A stretch of DNA of 50,995 bases, from the NCBI GenBank assembly GCA_016218575.1, contig JACRDN010000011.1, positions 76,209-127,203 of the forward strand, written 5' to 3'. Below the pieces are notes generated by a model. That model was not told the DNA's origin, ran no database searches, and was given only the letters and a program-made list of their open reading frames with translations. This document shows, piece after piece, positions 42,240-49,697 of the stretch. Source of the DNA: Elusimicrobiota bacterium. Its GTDB lineage: Bacteria > Elusimicrobiota > Elusimicrobia > UBA1565 > UBA9628. The stretch's first letter is position 1. Every line of letters begins with the position of its first letter. The position numbers and the translations under genes were made by a program.

Positions 42240-42635
42240 CTACTTCTGAGGTGGCTGGGTCTTGAGCACCCGATGCAGGATGGACAGGAGCTTCTTCTGG
42301 CTGATGGGCTTGACCAGAAACTCCTCGACATGCACCTGCTTTCTCATGTCCTGGACTTCCTTGGTATGGGCGTAGGCGGTCACGACAATGACCGGGGGAG
42401 GAGCGGGCGTGCGGCTCAGGTGGCTGATGACCTCAAAACCCGTGATCCCGGGCAGCATCAGGTCCAAGACCAAGGCGTCGGGAGAGGACTTGAGCTTTTC
42501 CAAGGCCTTTTCACCGGTCGCGGCCAGGTCTATCTTGAAGCCGTCCCGCCGGATCATGATCTCGAGCAGGTTCAGCATGGATTCGTCGTCGTCCACGATG
42601 AGCACGGTCTTGGTCTTGGGGTCTAGCAAGGACAT
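42240..42635 (-). CDS. single-domain response regulator (CheY-like)
   Basis: A 131-residue REC domain with no output domain. The acidic pocket is D15-D16, the phosphorylated Asp is D58 (LVLDLMLPG), the switch Thr is T86 (VVTAYAH) and the conserved Lys is K109 (FLVKPI). It should be phosphorylated by a histidine kinase and act by protein contact. It lies downstream of the CHASE2 cyclase on the same strand, separated by a 25-bp-arm inverted repeat. Its own -10 (TATACT, 42652-42647) sits 11 bases before the ATG. Confidence 0.93.
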   Translation of the reverse strand: MSLLDPKTKTVLIVDDDESMLNLLEIMIRRDGFKIDLAATGEKALEKLKSSPDALVLDLMLPGITGFEVISHLSRTPAPPPVIVVTAYAHTKEVQDMRKQVHVEEFLVKPISQKKLLSILHRVLKTQPPQK

Positions 42636-42665
42636 AAAGCGCTTATAGTATACAATTGAATTTAG

Positions 42666-42723
42666 GAATTCGGTGACAGTTACTTAATTCTTTCGGGGGA
42701 ATTAAGTAACTGTCACCGAATTC
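42666..42723. repeat. perfect 25-bp-arm inverted repeat (REP-like)
   Basis: The left arm (42666-42690) and right arm (42699-42723) match perfectly around an 8-base loop, TTTCGGGG. The arms contain GGTGACAGTTACTTAATT, which looks like the REP/RAYT-associated repeats found in many genomes. There is no T-tract, so it is not a standard terminator. Confidence 0.85.
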
Positions 42724-42725
42724 AT

Positions 42726-44948
42726 TCATTTACTAAGGGCCGTGAAGGTGCCGTCCCAATCCGGGCCGGGGGGAACGGCCTCGAAGGCCTTGAGGCGCTC
42801 CTCGTAGAGATCGTAAAGCGTCGGAAACGACCAGGGCCGGGAGCGACATATGGACAGAAGGGCCCGGGCCTTTTGCCACTGCCGGGAGCGGTAGGCGGCG
42901 AGCATCTCGTCGTGGCGCTTCTGCCAGGCCGAGAACTCCTCCTGGCGGGCCATGGAGTCGTCGCCCAGGAGAGCGTAGATGCGCACGGGCACGCTTTTCC
43001 CCTTCACACGGATAAGGTCCAGCTCCAAGACCGCATAGTCCGGAACCCGCTCGCGGGTATTGGGGCCTATGACGATGCCAACCCCATAATTCTTGGATTG
43101 GCCCTCGAGGCGCGAGGCCAGATTCACCTCATCGCCCAGGGCTGAATAGTCGAAGCGCTGGTCAGAGCCCATGTTCCCCACGCAGCAGGCGCCGGTATTG
43201 AGTCCAAGACCTATCTGAACGGGAATAAAAGGCCGTCCCTCGGCCTTGCTCGCCGCCTCCCACTCGGTATTGAGTTCGGCCAGCTTGTCCTGCATCGCGA
43301 GCGCCGCCTGACAGGCGTGCCGGGCGTGCTCGGGATCGTCCAGGGGGGCGTTCCAGAAAGCCATGATGCAGTCGCCGATGTACTTGTCTATGGTGCCCTT
43401 TCTCTCCAGTATGATTTCCGTCATGGGGGTGAAGAAAGCGTTGATGAGGTGAGTCAAACCCTGCGGGTCGAGCTTTTCCGAAATGGTGGTAAATCCCCGT
43501 ATGTCGCAAAAAAGCAAGGTCATGTCGCGCAGTTCCCCACCCAGCTTGAGCTTGTCGGGGTTCTTGGCCAGCTCCTCGATCAGGGCCGGGGACATATAGC
43601 GGCTGAAGGCCCCCTTGATCTGGCGCCGCTCCGCCTCGGTCTTCAAGTAGCCTATTAAGGAAGAAGACATATAGATGAGAAGCACGGTCAAGCAGGGGAA
43701 TACCGGATCCACCAGGTACATCCAGGAGGAGAAGGCATGCCAGGAAAAGGCCAAAGCTCCGGTCAGCCCCGCCACGGTCAAGCTCACGCTGGAAAGCGCC
43801 CCGCAGAGAGGAAGGAGCAGGATCAAAGCTAGGCCCATCACCAGCATGTAGAGAAGCTCCGCGCCCGGGGCCCAATCCGGGCGCTGGAGAAAGCGCCCCA
43901 AGAGGACCTGCTCAACCACGTTGGCGTGGACCTCGACCCCGGGGGCGGCGGGGCTGAGGGGTGTCACGCGCAAGTCCTTGAGCCCAGAGGCGGAGGTTCC
44001 CAGGAAGATAATGCAGCCGGCCAACTGCTCGGGGTCGAAATTTTTATTGAATATCCGCCACAGGGCAATGGTGCGCTCGGGAGGCGGCAAGGTGTAGTAC
44101 ACCCAGAAGCGGCCCTTGGCGTCCGTGGGGATCTTATAGGCCCCGATCTTGATCCGGCTGATCCCAGTGTGCTGGCCGAAGCTCGACTCGCCGCTCGCCC
44201 CGGAGGATTTGACGGCGTAGCCCGCGCCCCCTTGGGCCACGCGCAGGGCCTCGGCGGCGAGCGAGGGATAAAGGGATTTCCCCAAGCCGAAGAGGAGAGG
44301 GGGCCTGCGGATGATGCCGTCCGATTCGGGGAGGAACCCGAAATTGCCGTTTCCCGCGGCGCGTTTTTCCAAAATCGGGAGATTGGCGACCGCGCCCTCG
44401 TAGGCGTCCACGTAGGCCATGGGATTGTCCCCGGCGTAGGAGAATGAAGCTTTCACGACGGGTGCCGCACCATTCTTCTGGCCGGTCAAGACAAAGCCAG
44501 TCACGACCCGGCTTCGGCCTATGGCCTGGGCCAGGAGGGCGTCATGGTCGGGCAGGGTCTTGAGCTTGGCCTTAACCGCTTCCAGCTCCCTGGTATGGGG
44601 CCAAAGCGAGGCAACCTCCGCCGGAGAAGTACGGTCTGGCTCGGAAAAAACGATGTCGAAAGCCGTGACCGCGGCGCCCAGCTCGTCCAATCTATCTATG
44701 ACGCGGGCCACCTGGCTTCTCGGCCAAGGCCACTGGCCGAGACGGGAGAGGGTCTCGTCATCTATGTCGAGGATGCGCACAGGGGCCGCCTCGTAGGGGC
44801 GGGGGCGCAGGACTTGGAACATGTCGAAGGCCTTATGCTGGAAGGTCTCCACCCAAGCCCAGGGGCTCAGCTTGAGCCAGACCACCAGGAAGAGGAGGGC
44901 CAGGGGAATCAAGAGCTGGGCCCCCCGCCTCCAGAGCGCGCGCGCCAT
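42726..44948 (-). CDS. CHASE2-domain class III adenylate cyclase
   Basis: A 740-residue membrane protein. TM1 (about 10-25) is followed by a CHASE2 sensor domain (about 35-340) with ILDIDDETLSRLGQWPWPR, then two or three TMs (about 350-430), then a class III nucleotide cyclase domain (about 480-650). The two metal Asp are in FCDIRGFTTIS and YIGDCIMAFW, the adenine-binding Lys in GTIDKYIGD, and FDYSALGDEVNLASRLEG carries the Asp and the Asn/Arg of the transition state. All are present, so it should make cAMP. The ATG at 44948 was chosen because the upstream extension lies in the divergent promoter. It is divergent from the Slam-like gene. Confidence 0.9.
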   Translation of the reverse strand: MARALWRRGAQLLIPLALLFLVVWLKLSPWAWVETFQHKAFDMFQVLRPRPYEAAPVRILDIDDETLSRLGQWPWPRSQVARVIDRLDELGAAVTAFDIVFSEPDRTSPAEVASLWPHTRELEAVKAKLKTLPDHDALLAQAIGRSRVVTGFVLTGQKNGAAPVVKASFSYAGDNPMAYVDAYEGAVANLPILEKRAAGNGNFGFLPESDGIIRRPPLLFGLGKSLYPSLAAEALRVAQGGAGYAVKSSGASGESSFGQHTGISRIKIGAYKIPTDAKGRFWVYYTLPPPERTIALWRIFNKNFDPEQLAGCIIFLGTSASGLKDLRVTPLSPAAPGVEVHANVVEQVLLGRFLQRPDWAPGAELLYMLVMGLALILLLPLCGALSSVSLTVAGLTGALAFSWHAFSSWMYLVDPVFPCLTVLLIYMSSSLIGYLKTEAERRQIKGAFSRYMSPALIEELAKNPDKLKLGGELRDMTLLFCDIRGFTTISEKLDPQGLTHLINAFFTPMTEIILERKGTIDKYIGDCIMAFWNAPLDDPEHARHACQAALAMQDKLAELNTEWEAASKAEGRPFIPVQIGLGLNTGACCVGNMGSDQRFDYSALGDEVNLASRLEGQSKNYGVGIVIGPNTRERVPDYAVLELDLIRVKGKSVPVRIYALLGDDSMARQEEFSAWQKRHDEMLAAYRSRQWQKARALLSICRSRPWSFPTLYDLYEERLKAFEAVPPGPDWDGTFTALSK

Positions 44949-44988
44949 CAACTGGATTTTCCGTGATTTGCCCGGAATAATCAAGCTG

Positions 44989-45018
44989 TTGACTTTCCCG
45001 GGGCTATTGTGCCAAGAT
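44989..45018 (+). promoter_or_regulatory. promoter candidate for the Slam-like gene
   Basis: TTGACT, 18 bases, CAAGAT. The start site would fall near 45025, leaving a short leader without a clear Shine-Dalgarno sequence. Confidence 0.45.
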
Positions 45019-45038
45019 GAACTTCCCGCGACAATCAT

Positions 45039-46448
45039 ATGAAACGATTTAAACTCAGACTTACGGCAATTCCCTTGGCACTGCTGGGCTTGGCGGCATC
45101 CCTCCAGGCGCAGAACTACGAGCAAGAGATACGCAAGCCCGGCAGCGAGATCGATATTCAATCCAAGATCACCAATATCGGCGAGGAAGCCCAGCGCCGC
45201 AAGATCCTGGAGGGCGAGAAGGACGTCTCCTACGATGAGGTGCTGGCCGACCCCGATAATTTGGATTTGAACTACCGCTATGCCCGGACCCAGGTCCGGC
45301 AGGGGAATCTCAAGGGCGCCTCGGCGACTTTGGAGCGCATCCTGCTGATAGACCCGAACCTCTCCAAGGTGCGCCTGGTCTACGCGATCGTCCTCTTCCG
45401 CCTTCAGGACATGGTCGAGGCCGAGCGGGAGCTCAACGCCCTCAAGGGCGTGGCCGACCTTCCGGAAAATCTGCGCCGGGAAACCGACAAATACTTAACG
45501 GCGGTCGAGAAGTCCTACAAGCGCACCGTGCTCTCCGGCCGCGTAAGCGCCGGCGTCCAGTACGACACCAACCGCAACTCTGCCTCCTCCTCCGGACAGA
45601 GGCTCCTCACCGACGTCCCGATCACCTTAACCGGAACCTCCCTCAAGCGCGCGGACGTGAGCAAGATATTCATAGGCAACCTCGAGCTGCGCCGGGACTT
45701 GGCAAGAAACTCCGGCGACCAACTTTTCGCGAGCTACACCTATTACCGGGCCGACCAAACAGCGGTCAAGAGCCTCAACCTACAGGCCCACTCCGCCCAG
45801 GCGGGCGGGGTTTGGAAAGCGCGCAGCTGGGAGCTGACCCCGAGCCTCTCCTACGATCTGGTGCTCCTGGCCCAGACCACCTACCTGCGCAACCGCGGCG
45901 GGGGCCTGCGCGCCCTCTACAAGCCCAGCCCGCGCTCGAGCTTCTTCGTGGAGGCCAAGGACGTCTACCAGGACTTCGCCCGCACCGCCGACGTCCCCAC
46001 GGCTCCCGAGAGAAACGGCATCCAGTTCGACGCCACGGCCGGGGCGGAGTGGCAGGCCACCGGCTCCATGCGCCTGAGCTTCAACTACAACCGCAGCGTC
46101 AAGCACGCCTCGCGCCGCTACAACGCCTACAACCGAGATTCGGTGACGGTCGGAAACGCCCTGTTCCTGGGCAAGGGGCTGTTCCTTATTCCCAGCGCGA
46201 CCTACAATTACGATCAATACCTGCAAAACGACCCCAGCGTGAGCACCCTCAAGCGCATCGACAAGACCGTGAAGCTCGACGTCACCGCGGGCGCCTCGCT
46301 CGGCCAGCTGCATCCCAAGCTCGAGAGCCTGCTCTGGACGGTGAGCTACGAATACTACGACTCCACCCGGTCCAACCTGCGCAACTACGCCTACATCAAC
46401 CAGAAGATCTCGACCTTGCTCACCTACCGGTGGGACGTGGGCTTCTGA
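45039..46448 (+). CDS. Slam-like TPR plus outer-membrane beta-barrel protein
   Basis: A 469-residue protein with a signal peptide (cleavage after about residue 25), a TPR-like helical domain (about 60-150, with NLKGASATLERILLIDPN) and a C-terminal beta-barrel (about 165-469) of alternating strands ending YRWDVGF. The final phenylalanine is the standard outer-membrane barrel signal. TPR plus a roughly 14-strand barrel is the architecture of Slam (DUF560), the type XI secretion translocon that moves lipoproteins or soluble proteins to the cell surface. The assignment is by layout, not by homology search. The downstream gene could be its cargo. Confidence 0.7.
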   Translation: MKRFKLRLTAIPLALLGLAASLQAQNYEQEIRKPGSEIDIQSKITNIGEEAQRRKILEGEKDVSYDEVLADPDNLDLNYRYARTQVRQGNLKGASATLERILLIDPNLSKVRLVYAIVLFRLQDMVEAERELNALKGVADLPENLRRETDKYLTAVEKSYKRTVLSGRVSAGVQYDTNRNSASSSGQRLLTDVPITLTGTSLKRADVSKIFIGNLELRRDLARNSGDQLFASYTYYRADQTAVKSLNLQAHSAQAGGVWKARSWELTPSLSYDLVLLAQTTYLRNRGGGLRALYKPSPRSSFFVEAKDVYQDFARTADVPTAPERNGIQFDATAGAEWQATGSMRLSFNYNRSVKHASRRYNAYNRDSVTVGNALFLGKGLFLIPSATYNYDQYLQNDPSVSTLKRIDKTVKLDVTAGASLGQLHPKLESLLWTVSYEYYDSTRSNLRNYAYINQKISTLLTYRWDVGF

Positions 46449-46475
46449 CGTGCTCTAGATCACAACTTTTGGGTC

Positions 46476-46504
46476 TTGCGCGGCGGCATCACCACGGCTA
46501 TACT
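46476..46504 (+). promoter_or_regulatory. promoter of the FecR-domain gene
   Basis: TTGCGC, 17 bases, TATACT. The start is expected near 46511. The leader holds a GAAA-tetraloop hairpin (46513-46528) three bases before the GGAGGA ribosome site. Confidence 0.65.
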
Positions 46505-46539
46505 TGCGTAATAAGCCCGAAAGGGTTTATGGAGGATTC

Positions 46540-48300
46540 ATGAATAGCCGCCTCATCGCCGCCGCTCTGTCTCTGACCTTGGGCGTTTCCCCGGCCGTGG
46601 CGCAAATTCCGGCAGCCGCTTCTCCCGGCCGCATCGGCGTGGCCGCGGCCGTCCACGGCCTGGTTCAAGCCACGGCTCCCGGGCAATCGGTGGGGCGCAT
46701 CGTCCAAAGCGGAAGACCCCTTTATCAAAACGACCACGTGACCACGGACGCCCAGGGGCGCCTCCAAGTCATGCTCCTGGACGAGACCGTGTTCACCTTG
46801 GGCCCCAACAGCGACATGGTCTTGGATGAGTTCGTCTACGACCCCGTTACCGACGCCGGGAAGGTCACGGCCCGGATCACCAAGGGCGCCTTCCGCTTCG
46901 TGAGCGGCAAGATCGCCCGCAAGAAGCCCAGCAACGTCCAGATCAAGCTTCCCGTGGGAACCATCGGCATCCGCGGGACCATAGTGGTCGGCCAAATCAT
47001 ACCCGGAGCCGCCATTCCGGGAGGAATCGGGGAATCCATGAGGGCGCGCATCGCCGTGCCCCACGGCGCGATCCAACTCGCCCCCGACATGCCCCGGGAC
47101 ATACAGGGACAGATTCCCGGCGGGCCGGCCATGCCCCCTCCCCCCCAGGCCTTCATTCCTTCCGGAGGGGGCGCCGAGATGGGAGCCGGCTTCGTGGCGC
47201 CGATGCCGCCCGGTGCCGTGCAGAATTTCATGAACCAGATGCGCGAGGTCGGCCTCGCCTTCAGGCCCGGAGACAAGGAAGGACCCCGGCCGGAGGGAGC
47301 CTACGGACCCAGGCCGGGAGAGCAGCGCGCCGAGGGAGAACAGGGCCAGCGGGCAATGCATCGCCCAGGGCGGGAGGGCCAGCCCGGGATGCGCCAACCG
47401 GGCGACCCGGAAGGGCCCGACCAACCGGGAGACGAGCAGGCAGGACCCCGCCAGCCGGGCGACAATAGGCAGGAAGGCCCGCGCCAGCTCGGGGACATGG
47501 CGGAAGGTCCCCACAAGCCGGGAGAGCCCGGCAACGATCCCGGCCCGGGCGGCTATCCCGGCTTTCGCCCCATGCGCGGCGATCCCAACCAGCCCAAGCC
47601 GGACCAGCCCAGACCCGACATGAACGCCCAGGCTGGCAATATGCCCCAGCAGCCCATGCCCGGCCCCGGCGGCATGCCGGTGTACGATTACTCGGGACCT
47701 ATAGACTACGGCCGCGCCGATTACGGGATGATGGGCCCCGCCGTCTATCAGGGAGACATGTACAACAACATGTATATAGACCCCTCCTGGACCGCGTCCT
47801 ACTCCCAGGACGCCACCAGGACCTTGACCGGGATCACGGCCGGAGCGGCCACCTGGGACGAGATCCGGACCAATCTTCCCACGGGAACGGGAATTTATAA
47901 CGGCTCGGGGTCCTACATCTCCTGCAGCGACGCGCCCTCCTGCACCAACATGTCAAGCGGAGGGATCGCCTTCACCGTGGTCGTGGATTTCACCAACCAA
48001 ATCATCGGGGGCTCGGGCTCCAACATCACCCTCTCGGGCGCGATCTCGGACATGACCCACATCGCCGCCGGGAGCTACGCCGCGGGGGGCATCATCGACA
48101 GCATGACCACCTACGCGGAAACCTTCATGGACAGCGCCAACGGCATGATAGACAACGCAAAATTCAACGGCTCCCACATCGGGCTATACAATTCCGCGGA
48201 GGCCACGGCCCAGACCGCGCAATTGACACTCAACTACACCGACGTCGCCAAAACGACCAAGGCGACCGGCATCGCATCCGGCACACTCACGGCGAAATAG
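46540..48300 (+). CDS. FecR-domain protein with low-complexity linker and barrel-like C-terminus
   Basis: A 586-residue secreted protein. The signal peptide ends at AVA (about residue 22). A FecR domain (about 30-160) shows LQVMLLDETVFTLGPNSDMVLDEF and NVQIKLPVGTIGIRGTIVV. A proline/glycine/glutamine-rich linker (about 170-400) holds short repeats built on GPRQPGD. A tyrosine/glycine-rich section follows, then a C-terminal domain (about 470-586) with VVVDFTNQIIGGSGSNITLSG and LTLNYTDVAKTTKATGIASG, patterns of an eight-stranded TbpB-like barrel. I choose the ATG at 46540, three bases after GGAGGA. Adjacent to the Slam-like gene, it may be its surface cargo (inference). Confidence 0.8.
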   Translation: MNSRLIAAALSLTLGVSPAVAQIPAAASPGRIGVAAAVHGLVQATAPGQSVGRIVQSGRPLYQNDHVTTDAQGRLQVMLLDETVFTLGPNSDMVLDEFVYDPVTDAGKVTARITKGAFRFVSGKIARKKPSNVQIKLPVGTIGIRGTIVVGQIIPGAAIPGGIGESMRARIAVPHGAIQLAPDMPRDIQGQIPGGPAMPPPPQAFIPSGGGAEMGAGFVAPMPPGAVQNFMNQMREVGLAFRPGDKEGPRPEGAYGPRPGEQRAEGEQGQRAMHRPGREGQPGMRQPGDPEGPDQPGDEQAGPRQPGDNRQEGPRQLGDMAEGPHKPGEPGNDPGPGGYPGFRPMRGDPNQPKPDQPRPDMNAQAGNMPQQPMPGPGGMPVYDYSGPIDYGRADYGMMGPAVYQGDMYNNMYIDPSWTASYSQDATRTLTGITAGAATWDEIRTNLPTGTGIYNGSGSYISCSDAPSCTNMSSGGIAFTVVVDFTNQIIGGSGSNITLSGAISDMTHIAAGSYAAGGIIDSMTTYAETFMDSANGMIDNAKFNGSHIGLYNSAEATAQTAQLTLNYTDVAKTTKATGIASGTLTAK

Positions 48301-48312
48301 GGGCTCGGGGAC

Positions 48313-48338
48313 CTCGACTACTCTTCGCAGTAGTCGAG
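48313..48338. terminator. hairpin between convergent genes
   Basis: CTCGACTACT, 6-base loop, AGTAGTCGAG: a perfect 10-pair stem just after the FecR gene, overlapping the stop of the MFS gene. It is terminator-like but lacks a strong T-run. Confidence 0.5.
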
Positions 48339-49538
48339 ATCCTTTCCGTAGGATTCCTCGAGGCGGGACAGGGCCAGGAAGGCGATGAGAAGGCTCGCGG
48401 CTCCCACCGCTTGGGCGCCGACGATAATCCCCCAGGCGCCCTTGGCGGCCTGGAAGGAAAAGTTCAGAAGCACCAAAGAACCCCGCACGAAATTCGGCAC
48501 CGTGGTCGTGACCGTGGCCCGGATGTTGGTTCCGAATTGTTCCGAGGCCGTGGTCACGAAAACCGCCCAGTAGCCGGTGCCAAGGCCCAAGGCCAGGCAG
48601 AGGGCGTAAAAAGAGCCCAAGGGCAGGCCGGGAACCAGCAAATACGCGGCCATGAGAAGGCCGGTCGCGGCCAGGAACCCGAAAATGGCTCTCTTGCGCG
48701 ACCTTAGATATTGGCTGAGGGCGCAGCTCAAGAAATCCCCCAAGGCGCAGCCGAGGTAGAGGAACATCACGGCTCGCGCCGGGTTGGGCAAAGCCGCCAT
48801 ACCCAGGGCCTTGCCGAACTCCGGCGAGAAGGTGACGAGGATCCCGATCACGAACCAGATCGGCACCCCGATCAGGATGCAGCAGAGGTAGCGCAGGGCC
48901 CGCTCCGAGTCGCCCAGGAGGGTCCTGAAATCCCCCTTCTTGACCCGGGAGTCCTTGATCTGGGTGAAGAGCCCCGATTCATACACCCCGATCCTGAGCA
49001 GAAGAAGGAGAAGGCCCATGCCTCCCCCAACGAAGTAGGCCGTACGCCAGTCGAAATAGTCGCCCACGAGCCCGGCCGCGACTCCGCCCAATATCCCCAC
49101 CCCGGCCACGACCATGGTGCCGTAGCCGCGGGATTCCTTGCTCATGATCTCGCTCACCAAGGTGATCCCGGCCCCCAGCTCTCCGGCAAGGCCGATCCCG
49201 GCCAGGAACCTCAGCCAGGCATAGGCCGAGAGCGAGCCCACGAACCCGTTGGCGATATTGGCGGCGGAATAAAGAAAAATCGATCCAAAGAGGACCGATA
49301 ACCGCCCTTTCTTGTCCCCCAGTATCCCCCACAGAATGCCGCCCAGGAGCATGCCCGTCATCTGCATGTTGAGAAGAAGCACTCCGTTGGAAAGCAGGGC
49401 CTCCTCGGGAACCCCGATGCCCTTGAGGCTCTTGACTCGGACGATGCTGAAGAGGATGAGGTCGTAGATGTCGACAAAATAGCCGAGAGCCGCCAAGAGG
49501 ATCGCGGCCCGGACTCCGCCTTTATCGCCAGTTCTCAT
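48318..49538 (-). CDS. MFS transporter
   Basis: A 406-residue major facilitator with twelve TMs. Motif A appears as GDKKGRLSV between TM2 and TM3 (about 73-82), and RFLAGIGLAGELGAGITLVSE fits the TM4-5 signature of the metabolite:H+ symporter (ShiA/ProP/KgtP) group. It should move a small organic solute across the inner membrane by proton coupling. It is a stand-alone gene, convergent with the FecR gene. The substrate cannot be predicted. Confidence 0.88.
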   Translation of the reverse strand: MRTGDKGGVRAAILLAALGYFVDIYDLILFSIVRVKSLKGIGVPEEALLSNGVLLLNMQMTGMLLGGILWGILGDKKGRLSVLFGSIFLYSAANIANGFVGSLSAYAWLRFLAGIGLAGELGAGITLVSEIMSKESRGYGTMVVAGVGILGGVAAGLVGDYFDWRTAYFVGGGMGLLLLLLRIGVYESGLFTQIKDSRVKKGDFRTLLGDSERALRYLCCILIGVPIWFVIGILVTFSPEFGKALGMAALPNPARAVMFLYLGCALGDFLSCALSQYLRSRKRAIFGFLAATGLLMAAYLLVPGLPLGSFYALCLALGLGTGYWAVFVTTASEQFGTNIRATVTTTVPNFVRGSLVLLNFSFQAAKGAWGIIVGAQAVGAASLLIAFLALSRLEESYGKDLDYCEE

Positions 49539-49593
49539 GAATTTTTACTGTACTACACAATAGGAATTGTACCCAGGGGGCATCTCAAATGCA

Positions 49594-49627
49594 AACGGAT
49601 TGACGCGCGGAGCGCGCGACATCCGTT
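49594..49627. repeat. two-tier hairpin upstream of the HAMP gene
   Basis: The outer stem is AACGGAT/ATCCGTT and the inner stem CGCGC/GCGCG around GGA, all centred on the same loop. It lies about 70 bases before the ATG in an otherwise unremarkable 159-bp gap. Confidence 0.5.
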
Positions 49628-49697
49628 GCCTCCGCGGTGACATGCAGTGACCCGAGCTGCCTTGATTCGCCGCATTCCCAGCCCTATCCTAAGCGCA

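Noticed and set aside
42666-42723. Inverted repeat considered as a terminator
   Set aside because: No T-tract on either strand; the size and motif fit a REP-like repeat better.
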